Source: Mycoplasma sp. Bg2
GTDB lineage: Bacteria > Bacillota_I > Bacilli_A > Mycoplasmatales > Hepatoplasmataceae
Direction of reading: 5' to 3'
Length of the DNA stretch: 64,000 nt
Assembly: GCA_001641225.1 (NCBI GenBank)
Contig: LSMY01000004.1
Location: 1 to 64,000 of the forward strand
Shown here piece after piece: positions 21,914 through 31,305 of this stretch; position 1 is the first letter of the stretch, and each line of letters opens with the position of its first letter. The notes below the pieces were generated by a model. That model was given only the letters and a program-made list of their open reading frames with translations, was not told the origin of the DNA and ran no database searches. The translations under genes were made by a program, and so were the position numbers.

Positions 21914-22492
21914 TTATAAATAATGATAAATTTTTGGATAAATAAAGGAAATAAGTAAGTAAACAGCAATATATCTAATAGTAGTTGTTACTATTGTAAT
22001 TATGAAAACAATTAAATAATAATTATCAAATGAAGGCATCCAACCATCTAAATACATGGGTCAAAAGAGGAAAAGATTAAAAATTAATAAAACAAATGAA
22101 ATTATTAACATTGCCAAAAAATGTCAACAACACATTCAGGAAAAAGTATATTTTTTTGGTGAATTATTGTAGTTACGAGTAATTTTAGCAAAAAGATAAT
22201 CTGAAGCAACAAACATCAATGAAAGTAAAATTAAAGCTAAAACTCCAGGGATTGCTCCCCCGATATAACCAGCAAGAGTAAACCAAGGATAAATAAACGC
22301 AATTATAATTGCATATTGATCTCCGATATGCCTTCTTGCAATAATTACTGGAACTAGTCCTAAATCAATTGCAATCCCTCCTCAAGGAGTGGGAATTGGA
22401 ATTTGAATAAAGACTAAAATAATACTAAGCCCAAGATATATTCCTGCATAACTTACTTTACTAATTTCATTAAGATTATTTTCATTATTCAT
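21914..22492 (-). CDS. Multi-pass membrane protein, possible ECF transporter S component
   Basis: A 192-residue protein with five or six hydrophobic segments. The N-terminal half (PIPTPWGGIAIDLGLVPV followed by IIARRHIGDQYAIIIAF and a Gly-rich GYIGGAIPG) resembles the substrate-binding (S) subunits of energy-coupling factor vitamin transporters. No substrate can be named, and no ECF ATPase or T component lies nearby, as expected for group II systems that share a common energy module. The call is by general pattern only. TATAAT ends eight bases before the ATG. Confidence 0.55.
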
Positions 22493-22500
22493 GCCTTTTA

Positions 22501-22506
22501 ATTATA
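22501..22506 (-). promoter_or_regulatory. -10 box of the putative S-component gene
   Basis: TATAAT on the minus strand, eight bases before the ATG at 22490-22492, predicting a leader of about two bases. Confidence 0.5.
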
Positions 22507-22541
22507 TAAAAAAATATAAAATAAAAGTGAATTTACTACCC

Positions 22542-22547
22542 TATAAT
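22542..22547 (+). promoter_or_regulatory. -10 box of ppa
   Basis: TATAAT 18 bases before the ppa ATG. The expected start leaves a short leader of about 12 nt containing AAAGG. Confidence 0.5.
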
Positions 22548-22565
22548 ATAGGTAGAAAGGTTAAT

Positions 22566-23105
22566 ATGAAAAAAGAATTAATAATTGAAATACCAAAAGA
22601 AACAAATGTAAAATATGAAATTGAAAATGGAAAACTTTCTGTTGATCGGATTCTATATGGCGCAGCAAAATATCCAATGGATTATGGATTTTTTGAAAAC
22701 ACTTTAGATTGAGATGGAGATGCATTGGATGGAATAATGATTGCTAATAGTACTTTTTTACCAACAGCGGTAGTTCCAGTAAGAGTAATCGGAGCAATGA
22801 AAATGATTGATGGAGGAGAAACTGATACTAAATTAATTACAGTAATTGAAGTTGACCCAAGATATGATCACATTGTAGACATGAAGGATGTTCCAGAACC
22901 TATCCTTAAAGAACTTAAAGATTTCTTTGAAAATTATAAAAATTTACAAAACAAAAAAGTAATCGTTGAGGGTTTTGAAGGAATTGAATATGCTAAACAA
23001 CAATTAGCTGATACTGAAAAACTTTATGCAGAATATAAAGATATGAAAAAAGAAGATTTTCTTAAATTAATGAAAGAAAAATATCCTGATAAATATCCTA
23101 GTTAA
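22566..23105 (+). CDS. ppa: Inorganic pyrophosphatase (class A)
   Basis: A 179-residue soluble pyrophosphatase that hydrolyses PPi and so drives nucleic acid and tRNA-charging reactions. It carries the family pattern: EIPKETNVKYEIE, YGFFENTLDWDGDALDG (the metal-binding D-x-D-A-L-D), and DVPEPILKELKDFFENYK. One TGA (22710-22712) is the Trp in the catalytic segment. I chose the ATG at 22566 because AAAGG precedes it and the family N-terminus fits; the reading frame is open further upstream but overlaps the promoter. It stands alone between a divergent membrane gene and a shared terminator. Confidence 0.95.
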
Positions 23106-23134
23106 TTCTAATAAATAAAACTAATTCTAATAAG

Positions 23135-23165
23135 ATAAAAATAGAGCATGATGCTCTATTTTTAT
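23135..23165. terminator. Bidirectional terminator between ppa and the YitT-type gene
   Basis: A perfect 15-bp inverted repeat around a single central base, with core AGAGCAT/ATGCTCT flanked by A5 and T5 runs. It serves the converging ppa and YitT-type genes and overlaps the stop codon of the latter. Confidence 0.85.
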
Positions 23166-24586
23166 TTATTATCTTTTGAGGAATTGTTTTTATTTCCTTT
23201 AAACTCACCATAAATTAGTTTTTTAAGTTTTTCAAAGTGAACTTTTTTTCTTAAGGAAGAAGATTTATCTACTTTTTTAGTTGTTTCTACTTTCGCTTTT
23301 TTGTTTGCTTCTCTTTTTTGTTTTCTTATGAATTCTTTTTCACTTCTTTGTTGTTTAAGATTTCCGGCTTTAAAGGCAGTAACATTTTTTTCATGTTCAG
23401 CTCTTTTTCGGTCACGTCTTCGGTGCAGTTCGGCTTGAACTCTACGATCTTCTTTAGTATTTGGAATTCAATTTTGTGGTCCATAAACTTTTTTTGCTTC
23501 GATGACATCAATAAATGAAACTGGATCAATAGTTGCAATGTCTTCTACTACATCAATAAGTTCTTCTGCATTTACAACCATTTTAAAGATTTCCATGTTT
23601 TTACCAGAATATCCACCTTTTGCTTCAATTAAAGTGTGACTTTTATGATAATTAATTAAATTGAAATATTCTGAAATTTGTTTTGTTTTTTGGCTAGTAA
23701 CTTCAATAATGTATTTTCTTGAAGAAGGATAAAGTGATCCCACCATAAATGAATAAACAAATAAGAAAATAATTGTGGCAACTAATCTTGGAGAGAAGAA
23801 AACTTCATTCATGAAAAGAACAAAGGTAAAGTCAACAGCAGGATTTGCCACATTCAATATTAAAAATTCCACAAATAATCAGAAGAACGAAACAGCAAAG
23901 GAAAACATAAAGAATAGTTTTCCAATTTCTACTCCGGTTGTTCTAGCATAATATCTTCCATAAGGATCAAATCCCATTGTACATGCCCCAACAGAAAGAA
24001 CAATTCCCACTCCAAGTCCATAAAGGATTCCAGCAAATAAAGCCATGATAGAAAATAGGACAAATTGAATTGTTCTAATTTGATCAGGGTTTGGAACACC
24101 ATCTTCTGCTTCAGGAAATAGTTGACTTGGATCACCAATAAATGAAATTGATCCATCTCCAATTGCAGTAAATGATAATACTATTCCAAAAAATGAAACA
24201 AAGAATAAAGTATAAGTTGATTCCACTAAAAATCTTTTTCCAAATTTTTGATAAGTAAAAATAAAAATCGGAATATTCATGAACACATAAATAGAATAGA
24301 AAAGAATTATTTTAAATTGTTGTAATTCCATTCCTAAATGTACTTCATTACCTTTACCATTAAAATGATCAGGATTTATTCTTCCAAGTAAGCTTCATAA
24401 TGAATAAGCAAACCCTTGGGCGATTCCAGCAACACCAGGAGAAAAAAGTCCAACATAAACAACAAAATATAATGTAGAGATTAAAAGCAAAATAGAACCA
24501 AGTGTAAGATACATTCATCTTTTGGTTGTGCTCAATCTTAATGATTTTATTTTCCCGCTTTTGTTCTTTCTTAAAGTTTGTCCCAT
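23162..24586 (-). CDS. YitT/DUF161 family membrane protein
   Basis: A 474-residue protein with about six hydrophobic segments over residues 30-310, followed by a DUF2179-like cytoplasmic domain (YIIEVTSQKTKQI, THTLIEAKGGYSGK, and DVIEAKKVYGPQN) and then an 80-residue, strongly basic tail that ordinary YitT proteins (about 280-300 residues) lack. Function of YitT proteins is not settled; efflux or regulation has been suggested. The extra loop GDPSQLFPEAEDGVPNPDQ is also unusual. The gene has no Shine-Dalgarno sequence; TATAAT lies 14 bases before the ATG. Confidence 0.8.
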
Positions 24587-24640
24587 GCTATTTATTAGTT
24601 ATTATAGTACTAATTATTTTATAATATTCCATAATTATTT

Positions 24641-25909
24641 TTATTTAATCATTTCAAATTCGTAAATTATTTTACCCTTAGAATATTTGTCTTCCTTTAT
24701 TCAAATAATCATAGTTTTGTAAACAACATAATCATCAATTTTTAATTTTTCCTTGCTAAGAGAATCAACAAATTGTTTTACAGATAAATCAATAATTTCA
24801 GGTGCAAATTTTACATCTTTAAGATATTCACCAAATAAATATCCCATTTTTACATTTGGTTTTGCAAGTGTTGATGTTTCAGAAATAGTATAAACTCCAT
24901 CAGCTTCAATATCAGTTTCATCATAAATATCTCCAACAATAGTTTCAATAATATCTTCAATGGTAATTAATCCAGTTAGTTTACCCGTATTTTCATTACG
25001 TAAAAGAGCCATGTGCTGACGGTTTTTTCTAAGTGAAGCAAAAACATCATGAATAAGTGTGTTTTCATTAAAGACACTTGCATCATAAAGATAATCACTT
25101 AAAGCAAATTTTTTCTTTCTGTTTCTTACTATTAAATACTGTTTAGAATTAACAATTCCAATTGGTTGTAGATTTGCGTCAAGAACAGGAATTCTGGTAA
25201 GTTTATGTTTTACAATTAAATGATCCAATTTATCTTTGGTAGTAAGACGTTCTTGGATATAAATCATCTCTTTAAAAGGAACCATTCTTTTTTTGGCTTC
25301 AGTTTTATCAAGAAGCATTGCCCCAAAAATAAGGTGTTGTTCAACTGGAGTAATAATTTCATTATTTGTTTCATCTAGTAATTGATGAAATTCATCTTCA
25401 TTTGTAAGGACTTCATCTTTTTCTTGAGTAATAAGTTTACCCAAGAAAAGAGTAATCGGTTTTGTAATATAAAAATTATATTTTAATATTCCAGAAAATA
25501 AGAGAATTCCTCTTTCAGGATATTTCTTTCCTAAATTTTTAGGAATTACTTCTCCCAAAACAATAATAATAACAGTTACTATTAAAAAGGACAAAATTGG
25601 AGCAAGAATAGGTGAAGCACCAAAAACATCTACAACTAGTAAACTAAATCAAACTGTCGCTAGGGTTGTAACTAAAATATTCATAATATTGTTACTTACA
25701 ACTATTGAAGATGCGGCTTCATTATAATTATCAAATAAGAAAATTGATCGATCAATACGGCGTACATCTTTTGGTTTTGCAGCGCCTCTTTTTGCAGTTA
25801 ATTTATGTTTTGAAATTGAAGCTAAGGCAATTTCAGAAAAAGAAAAAAAGGCTGATGTGAACATCAAAAAAATGATTACTAATGGAATTATTATTAATTG
25901 TGCCAACAT
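24641..25909 (-). CDS. CNNM/CorC-type membrane protein with CBS domains
   Basis: A 422-residue protein of the hemolysin C/CNNM family. The N-terminal DUF21 region (residues 1-140) has four hydrophobic segments including the FFSFSEIALASIS and VLGEVIPKNLG motifs. Two CBS domains follow (about residues 180-310; ARKRMVPFKEM-like opening, GLITIEDIIETIVGDIYDE), then a CorC/HlyC domain with the GYLFGEYLKD segment. Relatives are linked to magnesium or cobalt export. One TGA in the DUF21 region and one near the C-terminus are Trp. Ion specificity is not deducible here. Confidence 0.9.
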
Positions 25910-25973
25910 AAAAAATTTCTCTCTCTTTTTATAATTATATATTGTTAATATGGCTAAAATATATTAACTAATA

Positions 25974-25979
25974 TATAAT
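25974..25979 (+). promoter_or_regulatory. -10 box of the 25988 surface protein gene
   Basis: TATAAT ends eight bases before the ATG at 25988. There is no Shine-Dalgarno sequence between, so the message would be leaderless or nearly so. Confidence 0.55.
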
Positions 25980-25987
25980 TAATTTAT

Positions 25988-26992
25988 ATGTTTTCCTTTA
26001 AAAAGCACACACAGAAAGATAAATTAATCAAGCGAAGTAAAAAAAGAACTATTGTAATTGCAAGTGTAGTCCTTATTTTTGTTATTGCACTATCATTAAT
26101 TTTGTCATTATCACTAAGATATTATCCTTCACCAGGTTACAAATACATGAAACATGAAATTGGAGCAAAAAATGTTGCCCGTAGTGATAAAATTCAAAAA
26201 AGAATTTTAAAAGATGATAGTGAGAATGTTGGCATAATGTTTGATGCAAGAGATGATGTAAGTGATCATGCTTTTTATGGAACTGAAGCTGATGCTACTA
26301 AGAAAAAAGACCAAAAGAAAGCAATCAAGAAACATAAAAGTGAAGGATGAGCTGAATACATTGAAGGTAATAAAAAAGATAAAGATGAAAGTTGATATTA
26401 TGTTGACACTTCAAGAGATAGAGGAGCGCATCATTATAATGCTAAAGGTGAAGCTATTGATGAATTTTTAGTTTCAAATAAAGATGAAAATTCATTGTGA
26501 ATTGATCCAGTTAATCAAGATGATGATAAAATAACTGATACTACTGGACAAATTCCTATTTTAAAAGCACCAGATGAAGATGATTTTAAAGGATTTGATG
26601 TTAGTGAAGATGTTGATACTACTGGAACATTTAAATTTGATCTTAAAGAAAATCACCCTGATACTCCAGATGATGGTACTGACACTGATGTACCTCCAAC
26701 ACCAGTAAGTACAATAGAACCAGCTAAAAAAGATAAAACTTCTGCAGGTGATGAAGTATTATATTTTGTTAATAGTGATGAAAGTAAATGAACAGAAGTA
26801 AGTAAGTATGATGGATTGAAAACTAGTTGATTATACTTAGAAAAAGTTGATGATGGCTATCAACCTCAATTAATTATTTATGGACTTGAACTTGAATCTG
26901 GTGAAGCAGATGAAAGTGGTACATCAACAGTAAAACCTTCTGCAGGAAATGTTGAATTTTGAGAAGAAATAGAAGCTGATATTTGAAATTAA
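25988..26992 (+). CDS. Membrane-anchored acidic surface protein, unknown
   Basis: A 334-residue protein with a basic N-terminus (KKHTQKDKLIKRSKKR), a single strong membrane helix (about residues 22-44) and a large hydrophilic domain rich in Asp, Glu, Ser and Thr, including a Pro/Thr/Asp linker near residues 225-245. The charge pattern predicts an N-in, C-out anchor with the domain outside the cell. I recognise no family. Several TGA codons are Trp, the last one in the final residues EADIWN. It is monocistronic: own promoter and own terminator, between two minus-strand blocks. Confidence 0.75.
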
Positions 26993-27004
26993 TAAATTTT
27001 AATT

Positions 27005-27030
27005 AAAATAACTCCAACTGGAGTTATTTT
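27005..27030. terminator. Bidirectional terminator between 25988 gene and dnaI
   Basis: A 12-bp perfect inverted repeat (AAAATAACTCCA and TGGAGTTATTTT, 2-nt centre) followed by a T run. It overlaps the dnaI stop codon and ends both converging units. Confidence 0.85.
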
Positions 27031-27899
27031 TTTATATTCATTAGTAAATCTGTTTTTTTAAGTTTACCTCTAAATGATTTTCCTGTAATGTGAACTTGGG
27101 TTGGAGCTAATTCACTTATCCGATCAATTACCCTTGCAGCTTCAACACTCTTTTTACCTTTCCCAAAATCAATTTTTTTATAATAATCATTTAAATTAAC
27201 ATTTGAAGTAAAAATAGTTAGCAACTTATTATTAATCCGATAATCTAAAATATTTACAAATAAAGCATCACGAGCTCACTCGGTCATTCGTTCGGCTCCC
27301 ATATCATCAAAAACTAATACCTTTGCTTGTTTAATTGGATTAAGCAATTCATCAGTATAGACACCATCTTTAACAGCGGCATTTTGCATATTAATAACAA
27401 AATCACTCATCGCAACAAAAGCAACAGTTAATTTTGATTTTGCAAATCCATTTAAAATTGCAACCACTGCTGCAGTTTTTCCTGTTCCTTGAGGTCCCCA
27501 TATTCAAAGACCATTGTTAATATAACCAGATTGTTTAACCTTAGTTGCTCAATGGTAAATTTGCATTCGTTCATTTGCATTTCAATCTATTTTTTTACCA
27601 TCTCAAAAATACATATCTTCAGAGTTATAACCATATAAAAATGGTCTTTTTAATTCTTTTAAAAGTTCTTGTTTTTTTGTAGAAAGTGAATCCGGAACAA
27701 TAACTTCAAAAATTTTATTGTCCTTAATTTCTAATGAATATTTATATTCATTATCAAGTTCAACTTTATCTAAATACTGAAAAATAACATTAGCTTTAAA
27801 AAGAATTTCCTTATCAGAAATCTTTGCATCCATTATTTTTGAATACAATTTAGGGTCTTTTTGTTTTATGTTTTGTTTTATTTTTTCAATTAATTCCAT
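27024..27899 (-). CDS. dnaI: Helicase loader DnaI (AAA+ ATPase)
   Basis: A 291-residue protein. The N-terminal 95 residues match the helicase-binding region of DnaI/DnaC-type loaders; the AAA+ module follows with Walker A GPQGTGKTAA (about residue 140), Walker B AKVLVFDDMGAE and the Sensor 1 TIFTSN. DnaI places the replicative helicase on DNA together with DnaB and DnaD. Trp codons at the domain junction are TGA. The ATG shares one base with the dnaB stop (TAATG), the classic dnaB-dnaI pairing of Firmicutes. It is the last gene of a long operon. Confidence 0.92.
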
Positions 27900-29065
27900 T
27901 ACAATTTAAAATCTATTTCTCCAAAATTTAATAAACTATCTTCAGGAGTTTCCTCTTCGACTTCTGGTAGTATTGTTTTTGCATTTCTCTCACTCATCAT
28001 ATTTGCAGTTTTCAAATGTTTTTCTAATTTGCTTGTAGTATCTATTTTATGTTTAATCATTGTTTTAGAAATTTTCTTTAAAAAATTAAGATTAATAACT
28101 CCTTTATTTGCTAAATTACAATAATCAATTAAACGATTAATCATACCAGCATTGTAATTTGAATCATTAATTAAACCTTTAAAAAAATCTTTTTCTGAAG
28201 TAGTCATTTCTCTTCCAATAATAATTCTAAAAAAATCTCCGGGGCTTTTTGTATCAAGCATTTGTTTTTTAATATTTAATGCATCATCTTGGTCTACTAA
28301 AAGTTGATCAAAATTTTTATTTTTTTTGTTTCTAGTATCATTCAAATATTTTTTAAAATATAAAGGAGTTATTTCATATTCCTTATTTATATTTTCAAAA
28401 ATATCAACAAGATCAATTGTTGAAAGATCATAAAAAAGAATTGAGTCTTTTATTATTTCTTCAAAACTATCATCTCAATTAGATTCATAATCAAGATTTT
28501 TAGAATCTAAAATTTTAAATAAAACAGAAAAATCATAATTAATTTGTAAACCATGCAATTGATGGTTTTCTTGATGATCACCTATTTCACATTTAGTTGT
28601 TAATAAATTTAAATCATCACCTTCTTTAAATTTAACATTATTAAAATAATGATTGTTTTGATAAAAATTATTTTCACCAATTTTTCCTCTAAGAAGATTA
28701 GACAATTTTTCATTTTTAATAAAATTTGAAGGAAACAAAGGTTCATTTAATACATATGTTATTTTATCTTTAGCTTTTGCATCAACATAAAGTTTTAACA
28801 AACCAATTGTTTCTAATTTTTTTATTGCAAGTTCAATTTCTTCAGCAGTTAAATTTAACATTGAAACTAAACGTTCTTGTTTTAAGAAAAATTCATTTGT
28901 ATAAAAATTTTTAGATTCAGTAATAAGAAAAAAATAAAAACCTAAGGCATCTGTTCCGATTAGGGGAAGATAATAATAATTTAAAATATCATTTGGGATT
29001 GGATAATAATCAAATGATAGTTTAGTTTTATATCTGTTGTTAATGTTGAATTTACTTGGTTTCAT
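27899..29065 (-). CDS. dnaB: Replication initiation and membrane attachment protein DnaB
   Basis: A 388-residue protein of the Gram-positive DnaB (DnaB_2/DnaD-like) family, which brings the helicase loader to the origin and is not the helicase. The N-terminal winged-helix region contains ILNYYYLPLIGTDALGFYFFL and RLVSMLNLTAEEIELAIKKL; the C-terminal helical part contains GDFFRIIIGREMTTSEKDFFKGL, corresponding to the DnaD-like fold. One TGA encodes Trp in the linker. The call is strengthened by dnaI immediately downstream. The start overlaps coaE by 14 bases. Confidence 0.87.
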
Positions 29066-29606
29066 GAACTAAATTAAATTTTTGGATAATTTCTTGAATA
29101 ACATCATCACTAATACCATTTGTAGTGTCAACTACATAGTCAAAAGCAATATTATTATCTCATTTATCAACCATTAATTGTAAAAAATCAGGATTTTGGC
29201 CTTTGGTAATCATTCTTTTACGAATAGTTTCTTTTCCAGCTGTTACTAGGATAATTTTATCAAACTCAAATTTGATAGGAGAATTAGTAATAATTGGCAA
29301 TTCCGCAACATAATTGTCTTTTCCTTCAAGATAATCTTTAATAATTGGATGAATTAATTCATCTAATCTAATTAGATTATCAGGATCTTGTAAGACTCAT
29401 TTGGCAAGAACTTTTCTATTAACTGCCTTTGGAGTAATAAAACTTGGATCAAATCATTCTTTGATAATGTTATAGCCTTTTCCACCAACAAGATATTCCT
29501 TATTAATAAATGAATCTGCATGGAAAACTTTAGCTCCAGCATCTTGAAGTTTTTTTAACAAAGTAGTTTTTCCTGAATTTGGCATTCCAATGATAACAAC
29601 ACGCAT
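29052..29606 (-). CDS. coaE: Dephospho-CoA kinase
   Basis: A 184-residue kinase that phosphorylates the 3'-hydroxyl of dephospho-CoA in the last step of CoA synthesis. The P-loop is MPNSGKTTL at residues 8-16, with HADSFI matching the substrate-binding DAD/HxD region and the LIRLDELIHPII segment of the CoA domain. Two or three TGA codons are Trp. The ATG overlaps the mutM stop as TAATG. The other CoA gene, coaD, lies at 48.1 kb. The mutM-coaE-dnaB-dnaI order mirrors the Bacillus chromosome. Confidence 0.93.
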
Positions 29607-30412
29607 TATTTTTGTACTCCTGGGCAATAATATGTTCCCCTACCATTAACAGTAGTTCTTAAAATTTTTGCACCATTTGGGCATGATTCACCTTTTTTAC
29701 CATAAACTTGCAATTGGCTTTGGAATTTACCATCAATTCCATTTGGTGCTTTAAATGTAAATATAGTTGTCCCTCCAGCAAGAGTTGCTTTTTTTAAAAT
29801 AATAATTGCATTGGTAATTATTCTTTTTAATTCTTCATAAGTAATCTGATTAGTTGGTCTAGTAGGAATAATTTTAGAAGCAAAAAGAACTTCATCTACA
29901 TAAATATTTCCAAGTCCACTAATTATTTTTTGATCTAATAAAGTAGATTTAATGGCAATTCTTTTATCTTTAATTTGCTCAAATAATTTATCAATTTTAA
30001 TATCTCAAGGTTCAGGACCAATAGTTTCTAAAAAAGTATTTAACTTGGCCCGAGAAGTATAAATATCTACTGTGGCAAATTTACGAGGATCATTAAAAAG
30101 TAATTTAGTTTTCTTAAAGAAAAAAGTAATAACATTATGCTGATTATATGAATTTTCAGCTAAGGAAACATGATAAAACTTTCCTGACATTCGCAAATGT
30201 AAAACAACAAAGTAGTCATCTAATACCATGATTAAATTTTTGCCCTTTCTTTCAAAAGCAATTATTTTTTGATTATCAAGATGAATTAGAAAATCTTCAT
30301 CTTTATTTCTTAATGATTTTTTTAAAGTTAAAGTAGTGCTTAGAATTGTCTTCCCAAGCACTTCGTTAACTAATGAACGTCTAACTGTTTCTACTTCTGG
30401 TAATTCTGGCAT
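29606..30412 (-). CDS. mutM: Formamidopyrimidine-DNA glycosylase with partly lost zinc finger
   Basis: A 268-residue base-excision enzyme removing 8-oxoguanine. The N-terminal catalytic Pro-Glu is present in MPELPEVETVRRSL, and the DNA-binding GLGNIYVDEVLF follows. The C-terminal zinc finger is abnormal: the first CxxC reads CPNGA (second Cys replaced by Gly, near residues 244-247) and the second reads CPGV (second Cys replaced by Val, residues 263-266). The finger Arg in NGRGTYYC is kept. Zinc binding by four Cys is therefore impossible. Zincless relatives are known in other lineages. TAATG junctions join it to the exonuclease and coaE genes. Confidence 0.95.
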
Positions 30413-31305
30413 TATTCTCCTCTAATAATTTTTGCAATATTATAAATATTTTTTGATTCTAGAAATCTAATTAGTTCTGCAGATTTTGGTTTTTCTGGTA
30501 CCAAATCTTCAAGATCAAAATCCATATGAGCATCGGTAATAATTGTGGCAAGATCTTTGCAAATTAAAGCTAGTTGTTTTTTATCTTTTACTTTTTTCTT
30601 TAATAAAGGACTTAATTCATCAACATGGGCAATTACATTTTCTAATGAACCATATTTTCTAATTAAAGAAAGGGCTCCAACTTTTCCAATCCCTCTAATT
30701 CCCGGAAGATTATCAGATGTATCTCCCATAATTCCTTTAAGGTCAATAACTTGTTTTGGATCTTTAACTCCTACTTTTTGTTCAAAATTTGCAAGATTAT
30801 ATGTTTCCATTTTTTGTACACCCTTGATTGAAAGATGAACATCAACATTATCATCTACTAGCTGTAATAAATCTTTATCAGAGGTAATAATATCAACATG
30901 ATTTCCCTCTTCTTTTCCTTTTTTAGCCATAATTCCAATAATATCATCAGCTTCTAAAGCAGTGTTCTCAGTTCATTTAATTCCATAAAGATCTAAAAAT
31001 TTTCGAGAAGGGAGAATTTGAACAAAAAGTTCTTCTGGAGTTGGTTTTCTTCCTGATTTATAAAATGAATATTCAGTACGATAAGTTTTTGTCCCTTTGG
31101 CATCAAAAGCAATAAGAATTTTAGAATGAGGAAATTTATGTGTTAAAGAAAGAATCATCATAGCAAATGAGCGTAATGCATTTACTGGCTGTCCTTTTTT
31201 GTCTCTTTCATATCCTGCCTCTAAACGTTTTGCAGTTCCATAATATGCTTTAAAAAATAGTGAATTACCATCAACTAGTAATAATTTTTTTTGCTTGTTT
31301 TCCAT
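30412..31305 (-). CDS. 5'-3' exonuclease (stand-alone Pol I N-domain)
   Basis: A 297-residue FEN-type nuclease that would remove RNA primers and flaps. Visible are LLLVDGNSLFFKAYYG at the N-terminus, AFDAKGTKTYR, ALEADDIIG with the metal-binding acidic cluster, ITSDKDLLQLV, and the helix-hairpin-helix GDTSDNLPGIRGIGKVGA. There is no polymerase domain, as usual in Mollicutes, which lack DNA polymerase I. It lies directly downstream of dnaE with a one-base stop/start overlap, placing primer removal and lagging-strand synthesis in one unit. Confidence 0.95.

Noticed and set aside
21691..21945. Plus-strand reading frame of 84 codons with GFEPVTLRLEG-type sequence
   Set aside because: It is the antisense of tRNA-Arg(UCU); such frames are a well-known false gene call over tRNAs.
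30412..31305. Truncated DNA polymerase I
   Set aside because: Stand-alone 5'-3' exonucleases are normal in Mollicutes and the gene has clean overlapping junctions on both sides.
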